In this document: in pieces, positions 9,880-22,387 of the stretch | Layout: each line of letters starts with the position of its first letter | Position numbering within the stretch: the stretch's first letter is position 1 | Assembly: GCA_021397835.1 (NCBI GenBank) | Contig: JAJFZO010000234.1 | Coordinates: forward strand, 2,181,001 to 2,245,000 | DNA: 64,000 nt | Origin: Moringa oleifera | Lineage: Eukaryota; Streptophyta; Magnoliopsida; Brassicales; Moringaceae | Direction: 5' to 3' | Made by a program: the position numbers and the translations under genes | The notes under the pieces: generated by a model | The model's input: only the letters and a program-made list of their open reading frames with translations | Told to the model about the DNA's origin: nothing | The model's database searches: none

Positions 9880-12800
9880 ATGGATGTTACTAAAAAATAT
9901 TTGATTCCTAAAGAGAGTTAGACGCTTTCAGCCAGAGTATTGAAGCATTGTGATACTGATGTCGTATCAAATATAAAACATGTTTTGAATGACTAGCAAA
10001 GGCAGAAGTTCAATGCCACCTGCCTTGGTCAGTTCTTGGAAGTGAATGAGGATTTCATATTTTTGAGCTTAGTCGTCCACAATTTACTACTTTGATAGAT
10101 TGAGCAACCTAATGATGAAGAAATGTGGTTTCGACTTGGGAAGTACGAAGTACGTTTTGTTAAGGAACAATTTTGTTTAATCACTGGGTTGAGATTTGGA
10201 GAGCTACCATACATAAATTTCATTGCACCAAATCCGTTTGGCATCCATACTAAGTATTTTGATGGGAAGAACAATGTTACTACTAGTTCTGTAAAGTTAA
10301 AACTACTTGAAGGAGAATTTGATGAAGATTTCGATGATGCAGTAAAGCTTGCGTTGATTTACTTACTCAATGCCTTCATCAAAGGCAGTGATGAACGATA
10401 ACATATCCCCCAATGGCATTTTCACCTTGTTGATAACTTAGAAGCATTCAATAGCTTTCCATGTAGTACCTTGGTGTACTGCAACTCATTGATGTATTTC
10501 AAAAAAGCTCTAACCACTCGAAATACTCAACGTGAGAAATTATCATGCAACATATTTGGTTTTGTATGGGCACTACAGGTATTAAACTTGTTGGTATATA
10601 TTTTTATTTACTTTTTTAAAGACTTTGCAATACCTAACTTATTATTTTATTCTAAGATTTTTGCATTTGAGGTGATACCTAGCACGAAGTAGCATGCCAC
10701 ACGAATAGTAAGATTACCATTGCCTAAAATTTGTTGGTGAAAGATTGATCATAAGTCACACAGTGGCCACCGTAAGAAGATTTTTACAATGAAGGTACGT
10801 TTAAATTCATATAATTATTAATTGAATTCATATCTAATATATTATTTCATTGTATCATTCACACTATCGTGACAATACTTAGAAATCATTGTAACAATAG
10901 TGAAGTCCTTATTTTTCGTACAAAATTGTGTCAAGATTTATCATTTTCGTATCAAGATTCACCATTCCGTGCCAATATTCACCATTTCGTGCCAAGATTT
11001 ACCATCTCATGCCAAGTATTACCATTTACGTGACATTTTTTAAATTTCAAATTCATTTTAATTTAGACTTTCATGACATCATTTGTACATTTTTAGTTAT
11101 ACTTTTCATAATTTTAAAATTATTAATATGTAAGTAATTTTATTTATAAAATTTTTATTTGAATTAATATTTGAATATTGTTTTAGATGACAGTCAAGGT
11201 CAAACTTGAGCCGACTCCCACTGAATGTCAAGCCTCATATTACCTAAGAAATTATGAGAGCGTGTTGCCTCTGTATCTTGGTGCGACAAAACAGTATTAA
11301 CTCAATAAGCATAGCAATGCTTCGACCAATGAAGATGAGGAGGATGATGAGAAAGTCATGGCTAAAAAAAGAAAAAATCCTGCAAAATTACCTGCGGCTT
11401 TATCAAAGGTATATAATGTATACAAAATCTTATAATATTTAATCAATATTAGTTATATGTTAATATATATATATATATGTATATTATGTTTTTATTATTT
11501 ATTTTTTTAATTGATGACTAATTAATTTGTTTGATCAATGATTAAATGTAGCGATGATCTAGATATAATGCTACTTCACGACTAAGAGATAAGGATGAGG
11601 ATGAGGTTGAGGTTGAGGATATAGAGGGAGAAGGAAGGGAGGATGTTGGAGGAGAAAAAGAGGAGAAGATACATACAGATTTGAGGGAGAAGGTTAGGGC
11701 AGAGAATACGAGAATAAAAACTGCAGCTATGGGTGAAGAATCTCAAGCTGAGAGATCACAAATTAAGAGAGCAGAGAAAGATACTAAGATTTACCTTTGT
11801 CTCGATAATTTAAAGGCGAATGTAAATCTTTTGAATACAAGAATATTGAGTAATCACGTCGAGCTTATGGCTGCCATATCCTTTATCAAACAAACACTTC
11901 GACAAGTTGTCTCCTCTGATCGGGATCCTACATGAACTGAGACTGGCACACGCCCAAATGAGATAATTTTATCCTTATTTCGATATAAGATTATAAGTTT
12001 CATTACAAGATTATACTAGAATAGTTTCAAAAATAATTCATTGTAGAATTAAGTTTCATTACAATATATTTGTTTATTATCTCTTGTAGGGTGGTGATGA
12101 TGCAACTTCTACAACACACCTGTCAGCTGCTCATGGCTAATATTCTCAGGAGCCTATTAATGTAAGTAAGGTTAAAGGTGAGCAAGTAGGGGATAGAGAT
12201 GGAGTCATTAAAGCTAAAAGAGAGGTGGTGGCGGGCTTAGCGGGCTTAGCGACCGTTCTACCTAGGAAAGATAATGTGGTGCCAGTTTTTAGGACGCAAA
12301 CGATCTAGGCAATTGTGTAGTCCATACATCGACCCCACTGAACATAAACGTACTAGGTCTGATCAAATGATTGATTCAAAATTGCAACTAGATAAAGACA
12401 TATGTAATAAATACGAAGCGTTTATGAAAGGGCCATCAATGTCATAGTGAGTATACTTATGTATAATTTTTTTAACAGATATCATATAATTTTTTTTATA
12501 AATATCATATAAATAACAAACTTACTTCTGTAATGTAATCACAATGTACATATTGGTTATTCTATCATTATCGAGTGATTTTGCACATTTGAGCTAAATG
12601 ATCAATGGATCAATGATTCGGTATGTCACCATCATACTAAATCATGTCTAATTTATATGATTTGTATCTAGGTGTAATATTTTGTATCAAATATTGGGAT
12701 TGATGCCTATATTATATGTTTTTGTATCAAGTATTATGATTCTTTTCTAGGTTATATGCTTTCATATTAAGTATTATGATTCGTATCCAATTATATATTT

Positions 12801-14133
12801 TCGTATCAAGTATTATGATTCGTGCATCATTTTATATAATTTTGTGTGTAGTTATTTATCTCTATATTTATGTTTTCATGTCAAGTATTATGATTCGTGC
12901 CTAGATTATATCATTTCGTATCAAGTATTTTGATCTCATCTTTACTTATTCGTCTTTACATTTATGATTTCGTGTGAAGTAATGTGATTCGTGTCTAAAT
13001 TGCATCATTTCATGTTAAGTATTATGATTCGTGCCTAGATTACATAATTTCATCCCAAAGTTATATAATTTCGTGTCAAGTACTGTGATTCGTGTCTAGA
13101 TTACATCATTTCGTATCAAGCATTATGATTCGTGCCTAGATTATATCATTTCGTTTCAAAGTTATATAATTTCGTATCAAGTATTATGATTTTTATCTAT
13201 ATTTAATATTTTGTGACATCGTCACTTAGTTGTTGCAACACATTGATACTTATTTGTATCTTCTTAGAAAATGGCAGAAAGAGTTTTCAAATGTATATAA
13301 GCAGGATATATGCATTTGTGACCCTTTATTTTATGTAAATTTTGATAACTTTCATTGGTCTTTTCTGATTACACCGTTTGACAATCTCTTTCATTTTTTT
13401 TCTAAATGGTTTTGTAGACATATTTTTTCATACATATAATAAGTATCAAGTAGATCTAGATGCTGATAGTCCTTCAACAAACTCACAATGAGACACTCAC
13501 CAATGGGACGATAGTCTTCGGGAGCGTGTACGCGAAACATTTTGTGATGGCTGCCCACCATGGTACACTGTCAATAAAGTAAAAAAAATATCTGTATCAC
13601 TTTAAATAATTAATTTTAGCAATATTTCATTTCATTGAAATATGAGCAATTGCAACTGTTGGTGCCATGCCATATTAGTGGAGCGCATTGGCTTGTTGTT
13701 GTTATCGATTTGCAAAAATTTAGTTTGCGCATTTATGACTCGTTTTGACAATATGTGCCAACAGAAGTGTGAATTCGACAGTAAAATTGTTTTAGATTTA
13801 TACTACCTAGTTTTTTTTCAAGTGGAGGTTACTTTATCGTCAGATCTGATGTTGCAACTCCTACAGTTCCATTGTCATGCACATTAAATCCAAAGACTCA
13901 AGTCCCTCAGCAAAGAACATCGTAAGTTTTAGTTATATCTATTTATTTACATTTTTACTGTTATCAGTTTTCTAACACATACTAATTGTGGCCCTCATAT
14001 GCTATATGTTATAGAGCATTTATTAGCTGGCAAGCCACTGAAGTACACCGATACCCAAATGCCAAAAATTAGAAAGCACATCACTGTTTATGTATTTGCT
14101 AACTCAACTGATGAGAAAGATGACTCACCATGA
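9880..14133 (+). pseudogene. DUF1985/Ulp1-like (C48 cysteine protease) transposon gene
   Basis: Starts at an ATG (9880, MDVTKKY) with in-frame stops soon after. The 10123-10401 segment has the DUF1985 pattern FRLGKYEVRFVKEQFCLITG and continues to about 10577. Middle parts are a charged, coiled-coil-prone block (11570-11935) and a short acidic/basic block (12330-12450). The C-terminal part is an Ulp1/SENP-type C48 domain: the catalytic His is in 'AHWLVVVID' (His codon 13686-13688), the Asp in 'RIYDS', and after an intron comes 'NCGPHMLYVIEHLLAGKPL' with the Cys codon at 13987-13989, ending at TGA 14131-14133. Such proteases remove SUMO-like modifiers. In KI-MULEs the gene travels with the transposon, and its role there is not settled. 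Premature stops in several exons suggest decay. Confidence 0.65.
12660..13200 (+). repeat. Degenerate ~40 bp tandem repeat (TTTCGTATCAAGTATTATGATTC)
   Basis: At least ten imperfect units of 'TTTCGTATCAAGTATTATGA' plus 'TTCGTGCCTAGATTATATCA' fill the space between two coding blocks of the Ulp1-like gene. Related words (TTTCGTATCAA, TTTCGTGCCAAGATTTACCA) form shorter arrays at 9740-9850 and 10860-11040, also between coding blocks. Confidence 0.7.
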
Positions 14134-14149
14134 CAGCACACATATTATT

Positions 14150-14560
14150 TTGTACTATATTTTTATATGTATATTTTATATATAGAAAGTAATATTGAAT
14201 GACAGCAATTATCATATGATTTACATAAAAGATGTTACGAAATTAAACCACTCTTGCGTTTAAAATAAGAAAGAATAAGATACGAGTAATTATGATAAGA
14301 TTTTAACTAAAAGATGTTATGAAACTAAGTCAATCTTATGTTTAAACTAAGAAGAAATGAAATGAAAGTAATAATGATAAGATTTTAACTAAAATATATT
14401 ACAAAACTTAAACAACATGATGATAAAAAAATAATAAACAAGATGTCATAAAATTAGACAATATGATACGATTTTTATCAAAATGATGGTACGAACTACT
14501 AACAACTATCATACGATTTTATCAAAAAGATGTCACGATATATGAAACTTCTCACATTAA
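14150..14560. repeat. Degenerate repeat between the two convergent MULE genes
   Basis: Units of roughly 60-75 bp built on 'ATGATAAGATTTTAACTAAAAGATGTTACGAAATTA', four to six imperfect copies. They lie between the 3' ends of the Ulp1-like gene and the transposase, so they may mark their shared termination region. Confidence 0.5.
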
Positions 14561-14773
14561 TGGGATAAGTTATTATCATATGATTTTGGTATACTCATTG
14601 TGCATTACTTGTGATAATCTCAAATATATAATAAGTCAACGGTATCAAAAGATAACAAATCAACAGCTTATTTCTCAATTATATAATAAATCAACAATAA
14701 TAAAAATATTATATATTATAAGTCAATGATATTATTATCAATTATAGATAAACAAAAAGTAGCAGTGCAAGTC

Positions 14774-17253
14774 TGTGAGTTATATCCAACCACACCACAA
14801 TTGTGACATTTACGTTACAATTATTCAGACACATTCGCTGATTGAGATTGACTTTCTTGATCGTGATATTGTGGGTTTAAACATGTCAATCGATTGTGTC
14901 CATATTGGCTGCACCTAGAACATTTCTTTTGTCGTGTCTTTTCTCCACTAGAGGGTATTCTTTACTTTTTTGGATGACCCGTGTGCTTACCATTATTCGG
15001 CGATAATACAACAACATTTTTTATGTCTTCAGGCACATTCCAATCAAACTTATCACCAACTGAATAGATTGGCTCAGTGTATGCTGCGACTAAGTGCTCT
15101 TGCTTGTAATAGTAAAGCATATGGTTATAAAATCAATGTTACTTTCCCTGTAAAAAAAATAAAAAATAATGAAGTTATAAAACAATAATAAAAAATAAAA
15201 AAAATGTTATCAACAAATAATAAATGTCACATAGATGCTGCTAGTGCATGTGCACATAGCAACAAATCAGTCTGAAACTCCCCACAAGTGCAAGTACATT
15301 CCATAAAGTTAACAACCACCTCTTTACCCTTGTGCTTGATTACAAACACATTCCAATCAATGTTAGAAGTAGTCATCTGTAATGAAATTTTTTGTCTTTC
15401 ATTCATCAACAAGTTAATTGTGCTTTCCAAATCTTAGCTTTCTTGTACCTAACATAAAACCAACATTGCATCATATCTATAATGAATTTCAATAAAGCCA
15501 TGAGGGGTAACTCATGGGCAAATCGAAGGTATGAATTCAAGTTTTTAGCAATATTAGTGGTCATGAGTTGGTATCGTCTTCTAGGGCAATACACACATGA
15601 CCATTTCCTCGGATCTTCCTTCATGATATATTCAAATGCTTGAGAGTGATTAGCTTGCAATTCAATCATCAATTGACTAAATTCAAACTCTCAATATGCC
15701 CTTGCTGCACTATAGAATATCTTGGACACTTTTTCTCTCTTGAATTTATTCTTTATATTTTTGGTCATATGCCAAAAACATAACCCATGACAAAAGTCAG
15801 GGAAGACCTTTACAATGGCCTTTGCAATACTAGTATGACGATTTGATATAATAATCAAGTCATCAATATGACCAATAGCTTCCTTTAGTTGCTTCAAAAA
15901 CCATTCCAAAGCTTCATAGTTTTCTGAGTCACCGTAACCAAATGTCAGTCGGTATATCTATTCATTTCCATCCTTGCACACGGCTACAAACATGACATTG
16001 TGGAATCTCCCTTTCAAGTGAGTGGCATCGATAGCAATAACTGGTCTAATAACTGAATGAAACCCCCTTAATGATTGTCTAAGAGCTACGAAGAAATACT
16101 TAAATCGATTAGTCTCATCTTTGATACATATGTGAGTCTTAATTCTTGGATTAGCTATTTGCAACATGTGACAATATGATGGTAATTGTTAGTATGACTC
16201 AACTAGGTCACCATAAGTAAGAGACAATGCATATTCATTTGCCTTCCAAACTTTGCTATATAAAATTTGTATGCCATATAATTCTTGCATGTCACCTATG
16301 ATATCTTTTGGCTTAATAATTTTAGCATTAGTGGATAACCGTTGGGCAATAATTTTTTCAATAATTTTAGAACTTGCTTTGTCAATGTCGTCGATGTAAC
16401 TCCTCAATTGTGCAAGTGTGGGTTATTTGAAGAAATTGTCCTTATGCCTTTCATGCACAATTTTCTTCTTTACAAGCAATCTCAAATATTGATTTGTTAG
16501 ATCTAGTGACTCTAAATTCAAAGTTCTCAGTCAATGCATATATACCTAAAAATCGCTTTAACTCATTCTTATTTGAGAAAAATTTACTTCTAGTAAGGGT
16601 GTCAATCAGAGTCACTGATTCCATAGTAGGAGCCGGAACAATGCTATGTAATTCATCACCCAACACACTATACCTCTTATTAATACCATCACTTATATTA
16701 TTATGTGCTTCAAGGCATGAAGGTGGCACATAAAGTTGGATTGAACGTGGTACAGAAGGCAAGTTTTCATCATTAAACTCAACTTCCATAATGGGTTCAC
16801 ATTGTTCGCTTTGATAAGTTGAGTTGGCTTAATTTTTGGGATTGAATACTCACACCCAATGTCATAATCTATCGACTTGTGTAAGTTGATCTCGTCAATA
16901 TTTTTAGTGTTAAGAGGAGTCTCATTGTAGAATAATGGTTCTATGCCTAAATTTTTACCTTGAACAATTGGATGGGTCTGTACATTGGGGATTGCATCTG
17001 TAACTTTATTGCTCCCAATACAAGAATTCAACTAATTCATTCATTTTGAATTTTCACCTTCACTTACACCATGTGTGTTTTCAACATTATGTCGCTCCAT
17101 CAAATCCACAATTACATGAGGTACTATGTTATCATCATACAATATGAACTCAATATCATTATCATTCACTAACTCAATTTTCATAGCAGTTTCCTCGAAC
17201 CTCACCATGGTGTGCAGTATAACATTATAATTAGAGAAATTAATATTATGCAA
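14774..17253 (-). pseudogene. MuDR-type (mudrA) transposase, degenerate
   Basis: Read from 17253 down to 14774. There is an acidic N-terminal region, then the MuDR DNA-binding region (around 16789-16451) and the MULE DDE domain with 'VIAIDATHLKG' (first Asp, about 16055). 'LIIISNRHTSI' (about 15848) follows where the second Asp is expected, then 'ARAY-EFEF' with the acidic third residue near 15690. Next comes a SWIM zinc finger CTCGEFQTDLLLCAH (about 15290-15240), and lastly a zinc knuckle CHNCGVVGYNSQTC (14780-14825) whose usual His is Tyr. In-frame stops at 17041, 16189, 15958 and 15691, with frame changes near 16790, 16430 and 15425, make it a pseudogene. Confidence 0.8.
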
Positions 17254-17490
17254 GATTTAACCAAACCCAACAACTGTGCGCGTGTCAAATCCTTTCAAAC
17301 AACATAACCTCGGGTTTTGATAGTTCTATCAGTATACTTAAAACTTCCTCTTGACTCGGACCACTTACCATTCCAAGTTACAATAACATGCATTCTGCAA
17401 ATGACCATGAAAACATTTCAAAAAAGAAGCAACAGTTTTTAAAAAAAAAAAACAAAACTGAAATTTAGTAAATACATAATGATTTAGATA

Positions 17491-17930
17491 AATAAGTAAC
17501 GATATTATCTTGTGTATCGATTTCATTAAAAAAATATCAATTGTGAATGAAGTCACGATGGTTCATAAGATGACACAAATTTGGTGACTAAGTCACGATT
17601 TAATCAAATATAGCATGATTTTTTGTCTGTGTTACGAAATAAGTAACAATATTATCTCATGTATCGATTTCATTAAAAAAAAATCAAGTGTGAATGAAGT
17701 CACGATGGTTTACAAGATGACAATAATTTGGTGACTAAGTCACAATTTAATCAAACATAGCACGATTCTTTGTCTATGTTACAAAATAAGCAACAAGATT
17801 ATCTCATGTATCGATTTCATTAAAAAAATATCAAGCGTGAATGAAGTCACGATGATTTATAAGATGACACGAATTTGGTGACTAAGTCACGATTTAATCA
17901 AACATAGCACGATGCTTTGTACATGTTATG
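17491..17930. repeat. Three ~147 bp tandem repeats in the MULE
   Basis: Units begin near 17491, 17639 and 17785. Each holds ATTATCTCATGTATCGATTTC, GTGAATGAAGTCACGATGGTT and GTGACTAAGTCACGATTTAA. Each unit has internal short palindromes (GTGAATGAAGTCAC, GTGACTAAGTCAC). They sit between the transposase start and the right terminal repeat. Confidence 0.75.
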
Positions 17931-17956
17931 ATATGCATAATACATCATGATTGTTC

Positions 17957-18450
17957 TTTTCAAACACATAAAATCTTTGCAGTGTTAAGATACATTATTT
18001 TTTAAATACATACTTGTTAGTCCATTGACCCACCCGCACACTTTTTACTTTTGAAGAACAATGTGTTACCCAAAACACGAGTTGTGGTTGTGTAAATCTT
18101 AGATACAACATGAAGAGAACTTTCAAACACATAAAATTTTTGCAATGTTAAGATATACTATCTTTTAAATACATACTTGTTAATCTATTGACCCACCCGA
18201 ATACTTTTTTACTTTTAAAGAACAACGTATTACTAAAAACACGAGCTTTAGTTGTGTAAATCTTAGATACAACATGAAAAGAACTTTTAAACACATAAAA
18301 TCTTCGCAGTGTTAAGATATATTATCTTTTAAATACATACCTGTTTGTCTCTTGACCCACCCGAACACTTGTTGCTTTTGAAGAATAATGTGTTACCAAG
18401 AACACGAGCTTGGTTGTGTAAATCTTAAATACAACGTGAAGAGAACTAGC
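17957..18450. repeat. Three ~163 bp tandem repeats next to the MULE right end
   Basis: Units start near 17957, 18121 and 18284 and share CAAACACATAAAATCTTTGC, CATTGACCCACCCG, GAAGAACAATGTGTTACC, and TGTGTAAATCTTAGATACAA. They form a separate family from the 147-bp units just to the left. Subterminal arrays of this kind can carry transposase or host-protein binding sites. Confidence 0.75.
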
Positions 18451-18663
18451 CAAAATCAATTGATTTTACTTTTGATTCCTTTTTTAGCTTCTGTGTAGGT
18501 AGATCTTAGATACAAACATGAAGAAAAAATTTGGAAAAGGAGCTTGAAGACAAAGAGAAAGAAAGCTCGATGAGAGAGAAAGTTCAATAAGAGAGAATAC
18601 TAATACTTTGCGCTGTTTTTTTATTTTTTGAATTTATTTACTTTTAAAGGGTATTATTATTTT

Positions 18664-18779
18664 CAAGATGGGTATTTTAGTCTTCACAGTACGTTTAAGT
18701 GCTAAAAACGTAAAAATTAGTAAAAATGACTTGTTTTACAAAACAAGGAACACGAAGTGCCATTTTTGGAAATTTTCTC
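18664..18779 (-). repeat. Right terminal inverted repeat of the MULE
   Basis: On the minus strand it begins GAGAAAATTTCCAAAAATGG and runs through CACTTCG, TTACTAATTT and TTTTTAGCACTT, matching the left end. The GAGAAAATTT start is typical of plant MULE termini. Confidence 0.5.
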
Positions 18780-18788
18780 TTTTTTTTA

Positions 18789-21060
18789 CCTCTTTTTCCC
18801 CCACCTGATCGCGCCTTTCTTCTTCCCATCCCTTTTTCCTTTTGCTTTACCCCATCCACTTATAATTAACGAAAAATCTTGAAATGTCTAGGCACTTTAG
18901 CCATTCCTCAAAAAATATAGAGGTTAGGTACAAATGAATTTGATTAGCCCATAATTAAAAATTCTTAAATATTATTGGAGCCTTAAACAAACAACCTTAA
19001 CAAGATGACACCTACATCAATAAGTAGTTAAAATCCACCTAAAACAAAACAATTGATTGATTTGATAAAATAATTCTTTGCTAATACCAAATATCAAAGA
19101 AAGTAGGTCATCCCTACCATGTTGAAATGGCAAAATATGGCAACCATTTGTAATCATCCAACCAAGAAGAGAAGTTAAACAAATGAAATGAGAATGTGCA
19201 AGAAAAAAAAAAAAAAACCTTCCAAAGCATAAAAAAGTGACATAATCAAAACCTTTATATTACTTCTTCTTATAATATTTTCACGGACATTTTTTTGTCT
19301 AATTTCCTCTTGATGCAATAGCAATTACTCAATTTGTTCAATAATTTTATTTTATAACACATAATTACAATTAAAAGGTGCTTGCAGCCATGAATATTCA
19401 TGGATGTTAATGGTATCCTCCTTCACGTGGTTCATTTATTTATTTTTCAATTAATTCAAATTTTCATCTAAATATGAAAAAGTGGTGTTTTAGATTGTAA
19501 TCCATTAGCTGTATTTTTTAAGCATCAATGCAATTACTTCTTTCTTTTCCACCTTTGTTATTCCTTAATGTTTCCTTTTTCATCATTGATCATTATTTCT
19601 TACTCTCTTGCATTATTTTAGTTATTCATTTTTAATTTGTACCATATTTCAAATTTCTTTTAACTTTATTCCTTATGTGAATTTATTTATCTTTATTTAT
19701 TTTTTTAATAAAATTATTTAAAATTTTTATGCATAAATTATTAATTAAAATCCAATAAATTGAACAATGGCATACTATGTAAAGTGAATTAGTTGACCAT
19801 AATCATCCGCTTGCCAGCAATTGGTGTAATTATTGTTATCGTATATCATGCTCCCAAAATAACCAAGCTCATTATTTTGTTTCGACTAGGCCTTGTGGCC
19901 ATAATCATAATTATCATTAACAAATTTTGTTAGCACGTTATATATACCTCATGGTATCTTTAAGCGCATAAAAATATAAAAGGCTTAGGTGTTTGTAAAT
20001 GGAATATCATTTTTATCTCATAATTTCTTTTCAATATGTTATATTTAATTGCATGGTTATTCAAAAAATCAACAAAATTTGTGGAATTTAATTTTAAAAA
20101 AATGTGAAATCTGTTAAGTGGCGAATTAGTTTCTTTTCATAAAAATAGTAAGATAATATTTATGGATATTGTTTCTTTTATTTGATTCCAAAATCATATT
20201 AGTTTTAGAAACTAGAAAAATGAGTTCAAAATTTTATTTTAATTCATTTTATAATTTATAGCACAAAACTGTCACTTACTAAATTGTATTGTAATACAAT
20301 TACCAAATTCAATTTTACATATATATAAAATTGAAAAAAAATTAAAAATCTATCATGGCATGCATGTGCATGTGACTGTGTGGCATGCAACATGAAAGCA
20401 AGCTGGTGGCCTTCAAGGTCAACTAGTATCAGTTCCATATAGTAATAATTTGTACAAATTTTTTATATAAATTTTTAATTTCAATTATTTTTTTTATAAA
20501 ACAAGTGAAATACGTCTTGTAAAATAATTTTTTTGAAAAAATACATTAAATATATGCTACAAAATTTAAACTTTATATGAGAAGAATTTATTCTTTCAAA
20601 AATTATATAAAACTATTTTTTTTCGTGTTATTAAATAAATTTTGATATTCATAAAAAGACAAATTGAATCTTGATCAATCAATTTAGATCAAGGAGAAAA
20701 TTATTAAAAAAATTAAAAATATTTAATAAAAAATCTTGTACAATAAATTTTGACTAAAAATATTTCATAGATACTAGAAATATTTAAGTTACCATAAAAA
20801 ATAAAAAATTTTAAATATTAATTTTTTAAAAAATTTTATCTTTTGCATTTTTAAAAAATTAATAAAAAATAGTTCATGGATTAAAAATAATTCAAATTGA
20901 AAAGACAAACTTAAAGTATTATATATTTATTTGAATCATTTTTAGATATTTTAATAATTTATTAATATATACTTAATTTTTTGTAATTATTTAAATTGAT
21001 ATCTAATTTAAATTAGATTAATAAATTAAATTTTCTTAAATGTTAAATAATACTAGATAA
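18789..21060. other. AT-rich intergenic DNA, no gene seen
   Basis: No coding pattern in any frame. Short A/T-rich and microsatellite-like runs only. Confidence 0.55.
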
Positions 21061-21900
21061 ATACTTAAAATTTGTATAATTTTTACTTTTTATGTCACGA
21101 TAAATATGTAGTAAAAAAATATTCAATTCAACGTACATTTTGTTCATCATATAATTTGTTATTTTATGACACACTAAATAGACAGTTAAAAAACATATAT
21201 TTTGTTGATCATACAATTTATGTAATTTACTATTCTATATCACATCAAGCATATGGTTAGTATATTTTATTGATCATTTAACTCATCTAATTTATTATTT
21301 TAGATCATATTAAATATATAATTAAAATATATATTTTATGTCATGTCAATAAATAAGAAAAAATAAAAATTTTATCAATCATAAAAATGATACAATTTAT
21401 TATTCTATATTGTATTAAGCATATAATAAAAAATACATATGTTCAATTGATCATATAACTAAAATAATTTTTTATTTTATGTTATGCAAAAGATGCGATC
21501 ATGAATTTTATATTTTATGGACCATATAACCTATATAATTCATTATCCTATGTTGCATTACATAAACAATAAAAAAATAAATTTTAAATATGCAACAATT
21601 AAGTGATAATATATATATAATAAATTTTAAAAAACTAATATTAAATAAATTAATATGTGTAACTCCTGAAATACATCGTCCTATGTGCATGCTAGACATA
21701 TGATAAAAAAGCATATATTTTGTGGACCATATAAATAACGAGTTTCATGCTAATTATGCGACAAGTACATGCTTTTTTGGACCATATAATTGATATAATT
21801 CATTGTTTTATGTAAGATTAAATATGAGTTTAAAAGAAGATAATTTTGTTCAATATAATTTATTATTTTATATCAAGTTAATTATTTAATAAAAAGTATT
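21060..21900. repeat. Degenerate ~70 bp tandem repeat upstream of the ARIADNE gene
   Basis: About ten loose copies of a unit like 'ATATTTTGTTGATCATATAA' 'TTTATTATTTTATGTCACAT' 'TAAATATATAGTTAAAAAA'. Divergence is high. The array ends about 490 bp before the ARIADNE start codon, so it flanks the promoter. Confidence 0.55.
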
Positions 21901-22387
21901 TTCATAATAAAAATAAATTAAGAAAAAAAAAGTCAAAGGAACGGTTCCTTTTTTATTAAAAGTTAATATTAAATAAGTGAACCATTGTTAATGAAAGAAT
22001 AACAGCTCCATCCCCTGCAGAGCCCTCTTTCCTTTTGAGGACTATGCGGTGTTGCCTTTCTTCAGATTTTTCCTTTTCTTTACATATTTGACTCTCTTAA
22101 AAACAATCCCCACAGTGACACAGAGAAGAAATGAGCTAATAGTCTATTGATTATTTTAACCAAAACAAAATCCCAAAGCAGGAAGCCATCATCCAAGTAG
22201 ACATTCTTGATTCCTCCAAACTCTCTTAAGTTCTTCTTCCATTTCCACCTTTCCCTTTGCCCTAGGAATTTTCTTTTCTTTCTTCCCTCACTCTCTTGCA
22301 GGCTAAACGCCTTCCAACGAACCCTAACATCTCCTTGTGGGAGTCTTTTTTTTTTTTTTTGAATTGTCGTCTGGTAGAAGCTCCGCT

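Larger units (their letters stand above)
9024..18779. mobile_element. Composite Mutator-like element (KI-MULE type), about 9.76 kb
   Basis: The element carries a DUF1985/Ulp1-like gene on + (9880-14133) and a MuDR-type transposase pseudogene on - (17253-14774). This pairing is known from plant Kaonashi (KI) MULEs. Both ends show a degenerate terminal inverted repeat of about 110 bp: 9024-9140 resembles the reverse complement of 18664-18779, sharing TTACTAATTT, TTTTTAGCACTT and ACTTCG/CCTTCG. The flanking 9-mers TTTTTCTTA (9015-9023) and TTTTTTTTA (18780-18788) match at 8 of 9 positions, as a Mutator 9-bp target duplication would. They are T-rich, so the exact ends are provisional. Both genes carry stops, so the element is not autonomous now. 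Confidence 0.7.
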
